Source: Legionella sp. PC997
Lineage (GTDB): Bacteria > Pseudomonadota > Gammaproteobacteria > Legionellales > Legionellaceae
DNA: 64,000 nucleotides
Assembly: GCF_014109825.1 (NCBI RefSeq)
Contig: NZ_CP059576.1
Span: forward strand, 124,001 to 188,000
Direction: 5' to 3'
Shown here piece after piece: positions 37,940 through 47,931 of the stretch. The position numbers were made by a program, and so were the translations under genes. Within the stretch, counting starts at the first letter, position 1, and the number at the start of each line of letters is the position of its first letter. The notes under the pieces are model-generated. The model was not told the origin of the DNA and did no database searches. It saw nothing but the letters and a program-made list of their open reading frames with translations.

Positions 37940-39340
37940 CTATAAATGTTCTGCTGCATAAAATGCAAGCCTTGAGCGTTCCCCGCGAGTTAAACTCATA
38001 TGCGCACTGTGCTCCCAGTGTTTAAACCGGTCTACCGCAAAAGTTAAACCCGAGGTTGTTTCGCTCAAATAAGGAGTATCTATTTGCTTAATATCCCCAA
38101 GACAAATAATTTTCGATCCTGGACCGGCACGTGTAACCAGAGTTTTTATTTGTTTCGGAGTCAGGTTCTGTGCTTCATCGATGATAATATAGCGATTTAA
38201 AAAAGTACGACCCCGCATGAAGTTCAAAGAGCGAATTTTAATTTTGTTTTGTAATAGATCTTGAGTTGCGCCCCGTCCAAAACTACCGCCTACTTGGGAG
38301 CTGTGTAAAACTTCTAAGTTATCCATTAAAGCGCCCATCCACGGCGTCATTTTTTCTTCTTCAGTTCCCGGTAAGAAGCCAATATCTTCTCCAACAGGAA
38401 TGGTCACACGCGTCATAAGAATTTCGTTATAACGGTTTTGATCTAAAACTTGAGTTAAACCTGCAGCAATAGTAAGAAGGGTTTTCCCAGTACCTGCAGG
38501 ACCTTGTAAGCTTACAAAATCAATATCTGGATCCATGAGTAAATTTAAAGAAAAGTTTTGCTCACGATTTTTAGCATGGATTCCCCATACGGAATGTTTC
38601 GTGTAATCACGAACTAACTGAATCACTGCATGGTCACTTTCAAGTTTTTTCACGATGGCTTGGAATTGATCATCCTCGGTGCTAATGCAATCGTTGGGAT
38701 TCCATTGATTAATTAACGGGCCTGCTACTTTATAAAAAGTCTTGCCGCTTTCTTGCCATGAACCCATGTCTTTTGCATGAGTATCCCAGAAACTATTATC
38801 AAGAATATGTAGACCTCGGTGTAAGAGATTGACATCATCAAGTACCTGGTCACTATAATAATCTTCTGCAAGAATGCCAAGAATTCCTGCTTTGATACGC
38901 AAGTTAATATCCTTCGATACAATAATCACCTGCCTTTTTCCCGCATACTTTTTTTGTAACCCTAATGCGGTGGCAAGAATTGTGTTATCCACTTTATGCC
39001 CTGGAAGCGTGGAAGGAACAACTTGGTCGAATTCATCCGTTTGAAAAAATAACTTTCCACTGCACTTCTTTTTATCGGAGTTGAGATAGTTTGGTATAGC
39101 TAAACCAGATACGATTTGTTCATGCGAGGCATTGCTCATGAGCTCTACCAACATACGGTTGGTTTGACGGACGTTTCGTGCGACCTCCGATGTACCCGTT
39201 TTATGGCTGTCTAACTCCTCCAAAACTACCATGGGTAAATAAATATCATGCTCTTCAAAATGATAGATGGCTGTAGGGTCATGCATTAAAATATTGGTAT
39301 CAAGTACAAACAGCTTCGGGCGGGTATTGCTATTATCCAT
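37940..39340 (-). CDS. PhoH family protein: PIN domain plus PhoH ATPase
   Basis: This 466-residue PhoH2-type fusion has an N-terminal PIN ribonuclease-like domain (FVLDTNILMHDP at residues 11-22, with the further acidic residues VDNTILA and IVSKDINLR). The C-terminal PhoH ATPase has Walker A GPAGTGKTLLT (about 281-291) and Walker B IIDEAQNLTP. Such proteins are reported as RNA helicase/ribonucleases in mycobacteria. guaC follows 21 bp downstream. A palindromic repeat lies just upstream of its start, between it and the bcp gene. Confidence 0.92.
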   Translation of the reverse strand: MDNSNTRPKLFVLDTNILMHDPTAIYHFEEHDIYLPMVVLEELDSHKTGTSEVARNVRQTNRMLVELMSNASHEQIVSGLAIPNYLNSDKKKCSGKLFFQTDEFDQVVPSTLPGHKVDNTILATALGLQKKYAGKRQVIIVSKDINLRIKAGILGILAEDYYSDQVLDDVNLLHRGLHILDNSFWDTHAKDMGSWQESGKTFYKVAGPLINQWNPNDCISTEDDQFQAIVKKLESDHAVIQLVRDYTKHSVWGIHAKNREQNFSLNLLMDPDIDFVSLQGPAGTGKTLLTIAAGLTQVLDQNRYNEILMTRVTIPVGEDIGFLPGTEEEKMTPWMGALMDNLEVLHSSQVGGSFGRGATQDLLQNKIKIRSLNFMRGRTFLNRYIIIDEAQNLTPKQIKTLVTRAGPGSKIICLGDIKQIDTPYLSETTSGLTFAVDRFKHWEHSAHMSLTRGERSRLAFYAAEHL

Positions 39341-39360
39341 AAATTCACCTTGTGATTAAA

Positions 39361-39395
39361 ACGCGTAGCCTGGTTGCGGTCTTCACCAACCTACA
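39361..39395. repeat. Imperfect palindrome upstream of phoH
   Basis: ACGCGTAGCCTGGTTGCGG then TCTTCACCAACCTACAATT form an imperfect inverted repeat (GTAG-CTGG against CCAACCTAC). It resembles the GTAGGTTGG-type intergenic repeats found in many bacterial genomes. It is in the 225-bp gap downstream of bcp and upstream of phoH. Confidence 0.4.
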
Positions 39396-39565
39396 ATTAT
39401 TTGAATGCTTCTTTCATTCTGCTTAGGGGAGGAGATTCAGTCAAGGATAAAATTACTGTAACGATTCATCACGGTTACTAAAAATCCACATTAGGATCAT
39501 TTTGAGCGATCGTTAGGCAACTCTGGTTTCTCCTAAAGCATTAATATGATCCGTCGGTATAAATT

Positions 39566-40018
39566 TTATTTTAATGAGTTAAGTACTTCCGCGACATGTC
39601 CCTTCACACTTACTTTGCGCCATTCTTTGATTAATTTCCCTTGCGGATCAATGATAAATGTGCTTCGCTCAATACCTCGAACTTGTTTACCGTACATGGA
39701 TTTCATTTTTATCACATCAAACAATTGGCATAATTGTTCATCATGATCGCTAATCAATTCGAAAGGAAAATTTTGTTTTGCTTTAAAATTCTCATGAGAT
39801 TTCAAGCTGTCCCGGGAAACTCCAAATATTTGGGCCTTTAATTTTTGAAACTGAGGATATGCATCCCGGAAATCTTGACCTTCTGTTGTGCATCCTGGAG
39901 TTGCATCTTTAGGGTAAAAATAAAGGACTACGTGTTGTCCTCGATAATCACTTAGATGAGCATTGAGCCCACTTGTTGCTGCGAATGCAAAATCGGGTAC
40001 CGATTCGTCTACATTCAT
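39566..40018 (-). CDS. bcp: Thiol peroxidase of the BCP/PrxQ family
   Basis: From the ATG at 40018 this is a 150-residue peroxiredoxin with the peroxidatic motif PKDATPGCT (Cys43) and the family strand QHVVLYFYP. The resolving cysteine usually five residues later (C50 in E. coli BCP) is Gln48, so it either uses another Cys (one lies in EQLCQLF) or works as a 1-Cys enzyme. The start was chosen because ATG overlaps the smpB stop by one base (TAATG) with GGGAGAG upstream; the 16 codons before it lie inside smpB and are not family-like. Peroxides are reduced with thioredoxin-type donors. Confidence 0.93.
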   Translation of the reverse strand: MNVDESVPDFAFAATSGLNAHLSDYRGQHVVLYFYPKDATPGCTTEGQDFRDAYPQFQKLKAQIFGVSRDSLKSHENFKAKQNFPFELISDHDEQLCQLFDVIKMKSMYGKQVRGIERSTFIIDPQGKLIKEWRKVSVKGHVAEVLNSLK

Positions 40019-40494
40019 TAATCTCTCCCTGTTTTTTTCATTATCCGGGAGCGGTCTCTTTCCCATTCCCGATCCTTAATGGTGTCGCGCTTATCATGCT
40101 CTTTTTTACCTTTGGCCAAAGCTATTTTTATCTTTATATTATTTTTTTTCCAATACAAAGAAAGGGGCACTATAGTATATCCTTGACGTTCGACACTTCC
40201 GATGAGGTGATTAAGTTCTTTTTTATTTAATAATAACTTACGTGTACGTATTGGGTCCGGGATAGAGTGAGTAGAGGCGGTTATGAGTGGCTGAATCTGG
40301 GCGCCCAGCAAAAAGGCTTCACTGTTTTTGATAATAATGTGGGCATCTGACAAATTTATTTTCCCTGCGCGCAAACTTTTGACTTCCCAGCCTTCAAGCA
40401 CTAGGCCGGCCTCATATTGATCCTCAATAAAATAGTTAAAGCCTGCTTTGCGATTCAAAACAATGGTTGAATCGGATTGTTTTTTGTTGGTCAT
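40018..40494 (-). CDS. smpB: SsrA-binding protein
   Basis: SmpB brings tmRNA to stalled ribosomes for trans-translation. The 158-residue product has the family's N-terminal [30 protein letters not shown] start, the [10 protein letters not shown] segment and the basic C-terminal tail ([23 protein letters not shown]) that inserts in the decoding centre. The stop overlaps the bcp start by one base, and trhO ends 2 bp upstream, so the three are likely one transcript. The tmRNA gene ssrA is not in this window. Confidence 0.97.
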   Translation of the reverse strand: MTNKKQSDSTIVLNRKAGFNYFIEDQYEAGLVLEGWEVKSLRAGKINLSDAHIIIKNSEAFLLGAQIQPLITASTHSIPDPIRTRKLLLNKKELNHLIGSVERQGYTIVPLSLYWKKNNIKIKIALAKGKKEHDKRDTIKDREWERDRSRIMKKTGRD

Positions 40495-40496
40495 AT

Positions 40497-41261
40497 TTAT
40501 TCTTTATTGCGATCGTGTTTGTAATCCAATGGTAATTGAGGATAAACCCGATTTAATTGATCATCAACCGCGACTCGGTTATCAAATACAAAGCATTGTC
40601 CTTCCCAGAGCGATTCTTCCTTAGGCATTTGTTCAATATAGTTGAGAATACCATCATGCAAATGATACACATTTTCAAAACCTAAATCCTTTAAATAAGC
40701 GGTGGATTTTTCACAGCGTATGCCACCGGTGCAAAACATGGCAATTTTTTTATCTTTTTTATCGAGCAACTGCTCACGCACGTAGTGCGGGAAATCTCTA
40801 AAGTTTTCTGTGGTGGGATTAATGGCGTTTTTGAACGTGCCTAATTCAAACTCATAATCATTACGCGTATCGATTAAGACGACGTTAGGATCTTGAATTA
40901 ATTCATTCCATTCCTGGGGGCTAAGATAAGTTCCCGCCTTTTTCAACGGATCAACGTTGTTTATACCCATGGTGACAATTTCTTTGCGAAGTTTAACCTT
41001 CGATTTTTCGAATGGATTTTCTTCATCGAATGTTTCTTTAAACTTTAAGTCGGCTAAGCGCTCATCTTGACGTATGAATTGATAAAAAAGATCCATTTGT
41101 TCACGCGTACCAGCAAAACTTCCATTGATTCCTTCAGAGGCTAATATAATAGTTCCTTTGATTTGGATTTCATGCATTTGAGCAAGCAAAGGTTGTCGCA
41201 ACATTTCAAAATCTTCTAAGGAAACAAATTTATAAAATGAAGCAATGACGATTTTTTTCAT
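40497..41261 (-). CDS. trhO: Rhodanese-type tRNA uridine hydroxylase
   Basis: TrhO (YceA) forms 5-hydroxyuridine at position 34 of tRNAs using oxygen. From ATG 41261 the protein is 254 residues: an N-terminal acylphosphatase-like domain ([20 protein letters not shown]), then a rhodanese domain with [17 protein letters not shown] and the active-site loop [12 protein letters not shown]. The chosen start has AGGTAG upstream; a further 12 in-frame codons to 41297 are unlike the family. It is followed 2 bp later by smpB, giving an RNA-quality and stress operon with bcp. Confidence 0.92.
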   Translation of the reverse strand: MKKIVIASFYKFVSLEDFEMLRQPLLAQMHEIQIKGTIILASEGINGSFAGTREQMDLFYQFIRQDERLADLKFKETFDEENPFEKSKVKLRKEIVTMGINNVDPLKKAGTYLSPQEWNELIQDPNVVLIDTRNDYEFELGTFKNAINPTTENFRDFPHYVREQLLDKKDKKIAMFCTGGIRCEKSTAYLKDLGFENVYHLHDGILNYIEQMPKEESLWEGQCFVFDNRVAVDDQLNRVYPQLPLDYKHDRNKE

Positions 41262-41388
41262 TGTACTACCTGAAATATAAACAAAAATATTTGGCAAAAA
41301 TTACCATTTACACAGAATTTAATCAATAGGCTTCAATTAAATGCACCCGATGTTACGTTTAAATATTAAGCAAAATTAATGAAATGCG

Positions 41389-41416
41389 TTGACAAAAACT
41401 AACCAGCGATCATACT
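41389..41416 (+). promoter_or_regulatory. Candidate sigma-70 promoter of plaC
   Basis: TTGACA at 41389-41394 and CATACT at 41411-41416 are separated by 16 bp, about 56 bp upstream of the plaC ATG. A TATATA stretch follows directly. The perfect -35 box makes this the most convincing promoter in the window. Confidence 0.5.
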
Positions 41417-41471
41417 GTTATATACCAAAGCTATCTGTGTTTTAATCCGTTGGCTTTTATAAGGAGATAAT

Positions 41472-42770
41472 ATGGCCTATTACATTCGGAAGTTGCGGTG
41501 GTTCCTTGTCCTTTGTTTATTCATACCCCTCATAAGTTATTCTGCTACCCCAGTAAAGTCGATGGTTGTTTTTGGTGACAGCTTGTCGGATACAGGAAAT
41601 ACCACGCATCTACTTAAAAGTTTGCGTCAGGAAGAAGACCCTGCTTTTTTAGTAGCTCCGTTTAAAGTTTTTGTGCTTAACAAAATGGTTGAGTTCGCCG
41701 ACGAATATTATGTACCACAAATGGTTTTGGATTCCGGTATCGCTATTGTTACAGATTTTTTTGATAATCAATTAGCACCTTATATCGCTAATTTGGTCAG
41801 CAAAATTAAAATGGTGCCTGTATTACCTGGAAAACCCTATTGGAATGCACGTTTCTCTAATGGCCAGGTATGGAATGAATATTTAGCAAAAATGATATCC
41901 ATTTCTCCAGAGGATGAAGAAGTGTATTTAAATCGTGCTTTTGGGGGGAGTTGGACTGCTACTTACGATTATCAATTAACAGTGTGGAATTTGATTCGTC
42001 ATCCATTAGGAACAATAAAAAATCTAATAGTAGGTAAGTTGGTCCCACCTAGTCTTGGTCTGACTGTTCAAGCTTATTTGTTAGAACACCCTGCCTTAAG
42101 TGATGAAACGGTATTTTTTATTTTCTCAGGCAGTAATGATTACATCAACGTCTTATTCTTTGAAGACAATTACAACACAGAAGTAATGAGTACCTATGTT
42201 GATAATGTCCTATCAGGCGCTGGTTCTGCTGTGATGAAATTGATGCAAGCTGGTGCGCGTCGATTTGTTATTATGGGGCTGCCTCATATAGGTGATACTC
42301 CCCGTATGGTACAAACCACAGATCGAGAAGTTTTAAATAACGCTATTGATATGCACAATGAGCGACTTCGAAATCGCATGGAAGAATGGGCAAAAATTTA
42401 TCCTGATGCAAACTTCCTCTATATCGACATGGGAGATTATTTGTCACGCGCTTTAAAAAATCCAGAAACTTATGGATTCACCAACACTACTGACGCGTGT
42501 ATTGATGTGAAGCTTCCTATGTATGATGCATTCCGTAGTTCACCTTTTGCTAATAACTTCGTACTACGTTATGCGCAAGTACTACAATATAGAGATGCAA
42601 GCTTCGCTGCAGGAGATAAAAACTACCAAGTATGTGATACTCCTGAAAGCTATTTATTCTGGGATGAAATTCATCCAAGTACACGTGCTCATGGGTTGTT
42701 GGCCTTTGAGGTATGCAAGGCCATGAAAGACCATGGATATGATTTAACGTGTCAGAATCCTATAGAGTAA
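41472..42770 (+). CDS. plaC: GDSL lipase / glycerophospholipid:cholesterol acyltransferase (PlaC-like)
   Basis: This 432-residue secreted enzyme has a signal peptide ending near residue 25 (ISYSA). The GDSL box VVFGDSLSDTGN contains nucleophile Ser37, block III GSNDY begins at residue 220, and block V DEIH carries Asp398 and His401. Two C-terminal cysteines (TDACID and YQVCDTP) match the disulfide loop known in Legionella PlaA/PlaC. In L. pneumophila PlaC is a type II-secreted phospholipase/acyltransferase activated by the zinc protease ProA; length and gene content fit it well. AAGGAG precedes the start. A palindromic terminator follows at 42799. Confidence 0.92.
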   Translation: MAYYIRKLRWFLVLCLFIPLISYSATPVKSMVVFGDSLSDTGNTTHLLKSLRQEEDPAFLVAPFKVFVLNKMVEFADEYYVPQMVLDSGIAIVTDFFDNQLAPYIANLVSKIKMVPVLPGKPYWNARFSNGQVWNEYLAKMISISPEDEEVYLNRAFGGSWTATYDYQLTVWNLIRHPLGTIKNLIVGKLVPPSLGLTVQAYLLEHPALSDETVFFIFSGSNDYINVLFFEDNYNTEVMSTYVDNVLSGAGSAVMKLMQAGARRFVIMGLPHIGDTPRMVQTTDREVLNNAIDMHNERLRNRMEEWAKIYPDANFLYIDMGDYLSRALKNPETYGFTNTTDACIDVKLPMYDAFRSSPFANNFVLRYAQVLQYRDASFAAGDKNYQVCDTPESYLFWDEIHPSTRAHGLLAFEVCKAMKDHGYDLTCQNPIE

Positions 42771-42798
42771 GGGAGTCGTTAAGTATTTATTCTAGTGT

Positions 42799-42840
42799 GG
42801 CCTGGGTGAAGGCGCAGCCATTAACCCGGGTTTTCTTTTT
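42799..42840 (+). terminator. Palindromic terminator after plaC
   Basis: GGCCTGGGT (42799-42807) faces ACCCGGG (42824-42830), followed by TTTTCTTTTT. This is a dispersed-repeat copy with a good T-tract on the plus strand, 28 bp past the plaC stop. Confidence 0.7.
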
Positions 42841-43043
42841 GTAGAATTCCCGGATGCAACTGTGTCTTCCCTGAGGCAAGAATTTTTATCTTTAATCTAA
42901 AGAGGATAAATTTTGCAGCATCATCCTCTGGAGAGGTTTTTACTACACCGAACATGTTAGTGATTTATAAATGTTTATGGCATAATTGCCCTTTTTTTAT
43001 TGATAAGTCGTTCATGTGCGGTTGTTGAAACGAGGAGCAGGTT

Positions 43044-44858
43044 ATGTGTGGGATTATTGGAGCTGTATCTGAAAGGGACATCAGTAAAATTTTACTGGAA
43101 GGGTTACGGCGTTTAGAGTATCGAGGCTATGATTCTGCTGGTATCGCAGTAATTGATAATAATGAGCATTTAAATCGCGTACGCATCCAAGGTAAAGTGC
43201 AAAATTTAGCGGATGCCATGCAAGAAACAGCAGTCACTGGTAATACAGGTATTGCTCATACGCGATGGGCCACCCACGGAAAGCCTTCAGAACAAAATGC
43301 ACATCCCCATTTATCCCATGGTGAAATTGCCTTAGTCCATAATGGAATTATTGAAAATCATGAACACTTACGTCGTGAATTAGCAGCGAGAGGGTATCAG
43401 TTTACTTCTGAAACAGATACAGAGGTGGCGGCCCATTTAATTCATTACTATTATCTACAAAGTGAAAATTTGCTCCAAGCAGTACAAACCGCCGCCGCAG
43501 AAATGCAAGGTGCATTCGCCTTGGGTGTTATACATCAACAAAAGCCTAGGGAACTTGTTGCTATTCGTAAAGGTAGTCCTTTAGTGGTCGGCATAGGAAT
43601 TGGTGAAAATTTTATTGCCTCGGATGGGTTAGCATTAAAATCCTTTGCACAATCGGTAACTTATTTGGAAGAAGGCGACAGTGCATTGATTACCTCAAAA
43701 AGCATTGCAATCTATGACGCCTCTAAATCATTAGTCGAGCGCCCGCGCCATCCTTTAACCAGTGATGCTGAGACTGTAAGTAAAGGTCCTTATCGACATT
43801 TTATGCTCAAGGAGATCTTTGAACAATCTAAGGTGCTAACAGATACTTTGGAAGGTCGTGTAAATAGTCTGGAAGTACTCAGATCCAGTTTTGGAGAGCG
43901 GGCCTCCCATATATTTCCTATGGTGAAGCAGATTCATATTGTTGCTTGCGGTACCAGTTACCATGCCGGAATGGTTGCCAAATACTGGTTAGAGTCATTG
44001 GCTGGGCTTCCCACCCAAGTGGAAATTGCCAGTGAGTATCGATATCGTGACGTGGTAGTTCCTAAAGACACTTTATTTATTACTGTTTCCCAGTCAGGCG
44101 AAACAGCAGATACTCTGGCGGCGTTACAAAAAGCAAAAGACATGGGGTATTTGGCTAGTTTGGCAATTTGTAATGTTGCAACAAGTACCTTGGTCCGAGA
44201 AGCTGATTGTGTGTTCCTAACACGTGCCGGAGTTGAGATTGGTGTGGCATCGACTAAGGCCTTTACAACGCAGTTGGCTGCTTTTCTAATGTTAGCAGCA
44301 GCGCTTTGTCATGATAATCGAGCGAATGAAGTATTGAAGCAATTGCAAGAGCTGCCTGCATGTTGTGAACGTGCAATAAAGATGAATGAAGAAATTGAAG
44401 ACCTCGCCTCACTGTTTGTCCATAAAGCGCATGCTTTATTTTTAGGACGGGGGGTGCAATACCCAGTAGCTTTGGAGGGTGCATTGAAATTAAAAGAAAT
44501 TTCTTATATTCATGCTGAGGCATACCCCTCCGGAGAGTTAAAACATGGTCCTTTGGCTTTAGTTGATGAAAACATGCCAGTTGTTGCTGTAGCTCCTAAT
44601 GATGAGTTATTGGATAAATTAAAATCCAATCTACATGAGGTAAGTGCTCGGGGTGGTCAGTTGTTTGTTTTTGTTGATGACTCCCAGAGTTGGCGAGCAA
44701 ATGGGGCTCGCTTGATTAAGGTTCCTAGCTGTGGTTTATGGGTGGCTCCAATTATTTATACGATTCCTTTGCAATTATTGGCTTATCATGTTGCTGTTGT
44801 TAAAGGGACTGATGTGGATCAGCCACGTAACCTTGCCAAATCTGTGACTGTTGAGTAA
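43044..44858 (+). CDS. glmS: Glutamine-fructose-6-phosphate aminotransferase
   Basis: GlmS makes glucosamine-6-phosphate, the first committed step to UDP-GlcNAc. The protein starts MCGIIGAVS, with Cys2 as the glutaminase nucleophile, then GIAHTRWATHGKPSEQNAHPH. Two SIS isomerase domains follow, with VACGTSYHAGMVAKYW, SQSGETADTL and the C-terminal loop ending DVDQPRNLAKSVTVE. The 604-residue length is usual. GAGGAG lies upstream of the ATG. No glmS ribozyme would be expected in this lineage, and none was recognised in the 273-bp upstream gap. Confidence 0.98.
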   Translation: MCGIIGAVSERDISKILLEGLRRLEYRGYDSAGIAVIDNNEHLNRVRIQGKVQNLADAMQETAVTGNTGIAHTRWATHGKPSEQNAHPHLSHGEIALVHNGIIENHEHLRRELAARGYQFTSETDTEVAAHLIHYYYLQSENLLQAVQTAAAEMQGAFALGVIHQQKPRELVAIRKGSPLVVGIGIGENFIASDGLALKSFAQSVTYLEEGDSALITSKSIAIYDASKSLVERPRHPLTSDAETVSKGPYRHFMLKEIFEQSKVLTDTLEGRVNSLEVLRSSFGERASHIFPMVKQIHIVACGTSYHAGMVAKYWLESLAGLPTQVEIASEYRYRDVVVPKDTLFITVSQSGETADTLAALQKAKDMGYLASLAICNVATSTLVREADCVFLTRAGVEIGVASTKAFTTQLAAFLMLAAALCHDNRANEVLKQLQELPACCERAIKMNEEIEDLASLFVHKAHALFLGRGVQYPVALEGALKLKEISYIHAEAYPSGELKHGPLALVDENMPVVAVAPNDELLDKLKSNLHEVSARGGQLFVFVDDSQSWRANGARLIKVPSCGLWVAPIIYTIPLQLLAYHVAVVKGTDVDQPRNLAKSVTVE

Positions 44859-44949
44859 TAATGTGGCGAATTTTTAACTCGTCACCCTTGATCTCCTTCT
44901 CTAGACATAGAGAGAGCTTAAGAAAGTTGATAGTAGGTAAATGGAGCAC

Positions 44950-45008
44950 GTAACCCAAGAATCGATTGCCGAACTTTGGGTGCGTTCGCGAAGCGTAATC
45001 CAGGTTAC
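44950..45008. repeat. Dispersed palindromic element between glmS and tex
   Basis: GTAACC (44950-44955) and GGTTAC (45003-45008) bracket an imperfect palindrome that includes TTTGGGTGCGTTCGCGAAGCG and GTAATCCAGG. The inner GCGAAGCG matches the copy after manC. Confidence 0.5.
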
Positions 45009-45073
45009 TAACTCCTTAATGTCTAAGGTGAAGTAATCTATTGTTATATTTTTTATGTTTTACGGGGATGTAA

Positions 45074-47416
45074 ATGACTCAAGAGATGTTGAGATTAGCT
45101 GCGATTATTGCGCAAGAACTCAAAGTTAAACCAGCGCAGGCAGAAGCAGCCATTCGTCTGCTCAATGAAGGGGCTACCGTTCCTTTCATTGCTCGTTATC
45201 GTAAGGAAGCTACCGAAGGACTAGATGATGTGCAATTACGCTATATAGATGAGCGCGTACTTTATCTGCGTGAATTAGATGAACGTCGTGCCGTAGTTTT
45301 ACAGTCTATCCGCGAACAAGAGAAACTAACTCCGGAACTGGAACAAAGTATTTTGGCAGCAGATACTAAAACTCGTCTTGAAGATTTATATTTGCCATTC
45401 AGACCCAAGCGTCGTACAAAAGCACAGATAGCCATTGAAGCAGGTTTAGAGCCGCTTGCCCAGGCACTTTGGAAAAATCCTACTTTGGACCCCGAAACAG
45501 AAGCTACTCAATTTATCAATCCTGAGGCAGGAGTTGAGGATGCAAAAGCAGCATTAGAGGGTGCTCGTCATATATTAATGGAACATTTTGCTGAAGATGC
45601 TGATTTGATTAATGAATTACGTGAATATTTGTGGCAACACTGTATTGTCAAATCGGTAGGTAGCTCTAAGAAAAAAGAAACAATCAATAAGTTTTCGGAT
45701 TATTTTGACTATTCCGAAGCGATTAAAAAAATTCCGTCACATCGTGCATTAGCATTATTCCGTGGACGTCGAGAAAGTGTTTTGCAAGTCGCTCTTACTT
45801 TACCTGAACACGATTTAGCATATGGTGAAAATAAATTAGCAACGCATTTCAACATTGTTGATCAACAGAGAAAAGCAGACCAGTGGTTACTTGAAACAGT
45901 GCGTCTGACTTGGAAGGTAAAATTATTTACCAAGTTAGAGTTGGAATTGCTGACTCGCTTACGAGAAATTGCAGATGAAGAAGCAATAAAAGTATTTTCC
46001 AGAAATTTACGTGACTTATTACTGGCCGCACCGGCAGGTCCACAAATTACAATTGGACTTGATCCTGGAATCCGAACTGGCGTTAAAGTGGTTGTGGTCG
46101 ATTCAACGGGTAAGTTACTGGATTACACCGTTATTTTCCCATTCGCACCACAAAATGAATGGCATCCGGCAATTACTGATTTAGCTAAGTTGGCAGCAAA
46201 ATACCAGGTTAATCTTATAAGTATTGGTAATGGCACAGGTTCTCGTGAAACAGAACGCTTAGTCTCTGATTTAATAAAAATGTATCCTGATTTAAAACTA
46301 ACTAAAGTTATTGTCAGTGAGGCCGGCGCGTCTGTTTACTCAGCTTCAGAAATTGCTTCTGAAGAATTCCCTGATTTGGATGTTACATTAAGAGGAGCTG
46401 TTTCAATTGCGCGACGTCTCCAAGATCCGCTGGCAGAATTGGTGAAAATCGAAGCCAAATCGATTGGAGTAGGACAGTATCAACATGATGTGAACCAAAC
46501 TCGTCTAGCTCGCAGTCTTGATGGTGTTGTAGAAGATTGCGTGAATGCCGTAGGCGTTGATGTAAATACTGCCTCGGCTGCTCTGTTATCTCATATTTCA
46601 GGTCTTAATGAAGCTCTTGCTAAAAACATTGTACTTTATCGTGATGAACACGGAGCATTTAAAAATCGAGCTGAATTAAAAAATGTACATCGTATGGGTG
46701 AAAAAGCATTTCAACAAGCGGCTGGCTTCTTACGCATTATGAATGGAGATAACCCGCTGGATGCTTCTTGTGTCCATCCAGAAGCTTATCCTTTAGTAGA
46801 AAAAATAATTGAAAATAAGAACATTGATATTAAGAAGCTGATCGGCAATAAAGAAATATTACACAGCGTTAATGCGGAACAATTTGTTGATGAACAATAT
46901 GGCTTGCCTACTATAAGAGATGTGTTGCGTGAACTGGAAAAGCCAGGTCGTGATCCACGTCCAGAGTTTAAAACCGCGCAATTCAAGGAAGGTGTTGAAG
47001 ACATCGAACATTTGCATGAAGGGATGATTCTGGAAGGTGTGGTGAGTAATGTGACTAATTTTGGGGCCTTTGTGGATATTGGAGTACACCAAGATGGGTT
47101 GGTGCATATTTCTGCGATGACCAATAAATTTATTTCTGATCCACGTACTATAGTGAAAGCCGGTGATATCGTGACGGTCAAGGTTATTGAGGTGGATAAA
47201 GAACGGAAAAGAATTGGTCTGAGTATGAAATTGGAAGACGAGCCTGCAAGTCCGTCGGTTAAAAAAATTGCCAAGGCGTCGGAAGTGAAAAGACCCCCCC
47301 AAGTTAAAAGAACGGAGCACAAGAAAAAACCAGAGGCTAAAAAAATTGAGCCTGCTAAAAAAACGGTATTTAATACAGCAATGGCGGATGCCTTAGCAAA
47401 ATTAAAACGTAATTAA
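45074..47416 (+). CDS. tex: Tex-like RNA-binding transcription accessory protein
   Basis: This 780-residue protein has the full Tex layout: an N-terminal helical region ([20 protein letters not shown] near residues 35-54), a YqgF-like RNase H-fold domain ([18 protein letters not shown], about 330-347) and helix-hairpin-helix motifs ([16 protein letters not shown] and [20 protein letters not shown]). A C-terminal S1 RNA-binding domain ([20 protein letters not shown], about 654-673) is followed by a Lys-rich tail. Tex is conserved and linked to transcription, RNA turnover and virulence gene expression in several pathogens, but its exact role is unsettled. Confidence 0.96.
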   Translation: MTQEMLRLAAIIAQELKVKPAQAEAAIRLLNEGATVPFIARYRKEATEGLDDVQLRYIDERVLYLRELDERRAVVLQSIREQEKLTPELEQSILAADTKTRLEDLYLPFRPKRRTKAQIAIEAGLEPLAQALWKNPTLDPETEATQFINPEAGVEDAKAALEGARHILMEHFAEDADLINELREYLWQHCIVKSVGSSKKKETINKFSDYFDYSEAIKKIPSHRALALFRGRRESVLQVALTLPEHDLAYGENKLATHFNIVDQQRKADQWLLETVRLTWKVKLFTKLELELLTRLREIADEEAIKVFSRNLRDLLLAAPAGPQITIGLDPGIRTGVKVVVVDSTGKLLDYTVIFPFAPQNEWHPAITDLAKLAAKYQVNLISIGNGTGSRETERLVSDLIKMYPDLKLTKVIVSEAGASVYSASEIASEEFPDLDVTLRGAVSIARRLQDPLAELVKIEAKSIGVGQYQHDVNQTRLARSLDGVVEDCVNAVGVDVNTASAALLSHISGLNEALAKNIVLYRDEHGAFKNRAELKNVHRMGEKAFQQAAGFLRIMNGDNPLDASCVHPEAYPLVEKIIENKNIDIKKLIGNKEILHSVNAEQFVDEQYGLPTIRDVLRELEKPGRDPRPEFKTAQFKEGVEDIEHLHEGMILEGVVSNVTNFGAFVDIGVHQDGLVHISAMTNKFISDPRTIVKAGDIVTVKVIEVDKERKRIGLSMKLEDEPASPSVKKIAKASEVKRPPQVKRTEHKKKPEAKKIEPAKKTVFNTAMADALAKLKRN

Positions 47417-47425
47417 ACACTTGAT

Positions 47426-47504
47426 GCGTTGGTCGGGGTGAATGCGAAATGGAACTGATTTTCCGTTTAAAAAATGCGTAATCCTGGGGTCTGTCGACCA
47501 ACGC
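47426..47504. repeat. Inverted repeat between tex and yciA
   Basis: GCGTTGGTCG (47426-47435) and CGACCAACGC (47495-47504) are perfect arms 59 bp apart. The inside contains GGGGTGAATGCG and TGCGTAATCCTGGGG, which recall the element before tex. It lies between a gene end and the next start. Confidence 0.6.
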
Positions 47505-47541
47505 TATATAGAAGCCGCATCTTGCATAACATAGGTGAATC

Positions 47542-47931
47542 ATGACCAACATCCCCAAGGGAGAGCTTGCTATCCAGACTTTGGCAATGCCAGCAGATAC
47601 TAATGCTAATGGCGATATCTTTGGTGGTTGGATTGTGTCCCAAATGGATTTAGCTGCCGGAATATTGGCAAAAAGATTAGCATTGGGACGTGTTGCGACT
47701 GTTTCCATTCATTCCATGAATTTTTTAAAACCAGTTCATGTCGGTGATCTTGTGAGTTGTTACGTCAGTCTAATAAAACAAGGTAATACTTCTATGACTT
47801 TGCGGGTTGAAGTATGGGCGCATCCTGCCACCCAAAATGAAACCTATCAAGTCACCGAAGGAGTTTTTGTTTTTGTTGCCATAGATGAAAAAGGTAAAGC
47901 AAGACAGGTACCTAAAAAATATGACCAGTAA
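47542..47931 (+). CDS. yciA: Acyl-CoA thioesterase YciA-like
   Basis: This 129-residue hotdog thioesterase has the YciA signature MPADTNANGDIFGGWIVSQMD (about residues 13-33), in which Asn and Asp belong to the active site. The strands SIHSMNFLKPVHVGDLVSCYV and VTEGVFVFVAID follow. YciA hydrolyses a wide range of acyl-CoA esters and is a soluble hexamer. The next gene overlaps its end by 11 bp, and ribE and the ClC gene follow closely, forming a four-gene run. The length is close to the E. coli protein (132). Confidence 0.9.
   Translation: MTNIPKGELAIQTLAMPADTNANGDIFGGWIVSQMDLAAGILAKRLALGRVATVSIHSMNFLKPVHVGDLVSCYVSLIKQGNTSMTLRVEVWAHPATQNETYQVTEGVFVFVAIDEKGKARQVPKKYDQ

Noticed and set aside
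42771-43043. Search for a glmS ribozyme or small-RNA target structure
   Set aside because: No ribozyme core is recognisable, and this element is not expected in Gammaproteobacteria.
46786-47322. Two long minus-strand frames under the 3' part of tex
   Set aside because: They are shadows of the S1-domain coding region; composition is low-complexity Ser/Leu or His/Phe and no start signals are seen.
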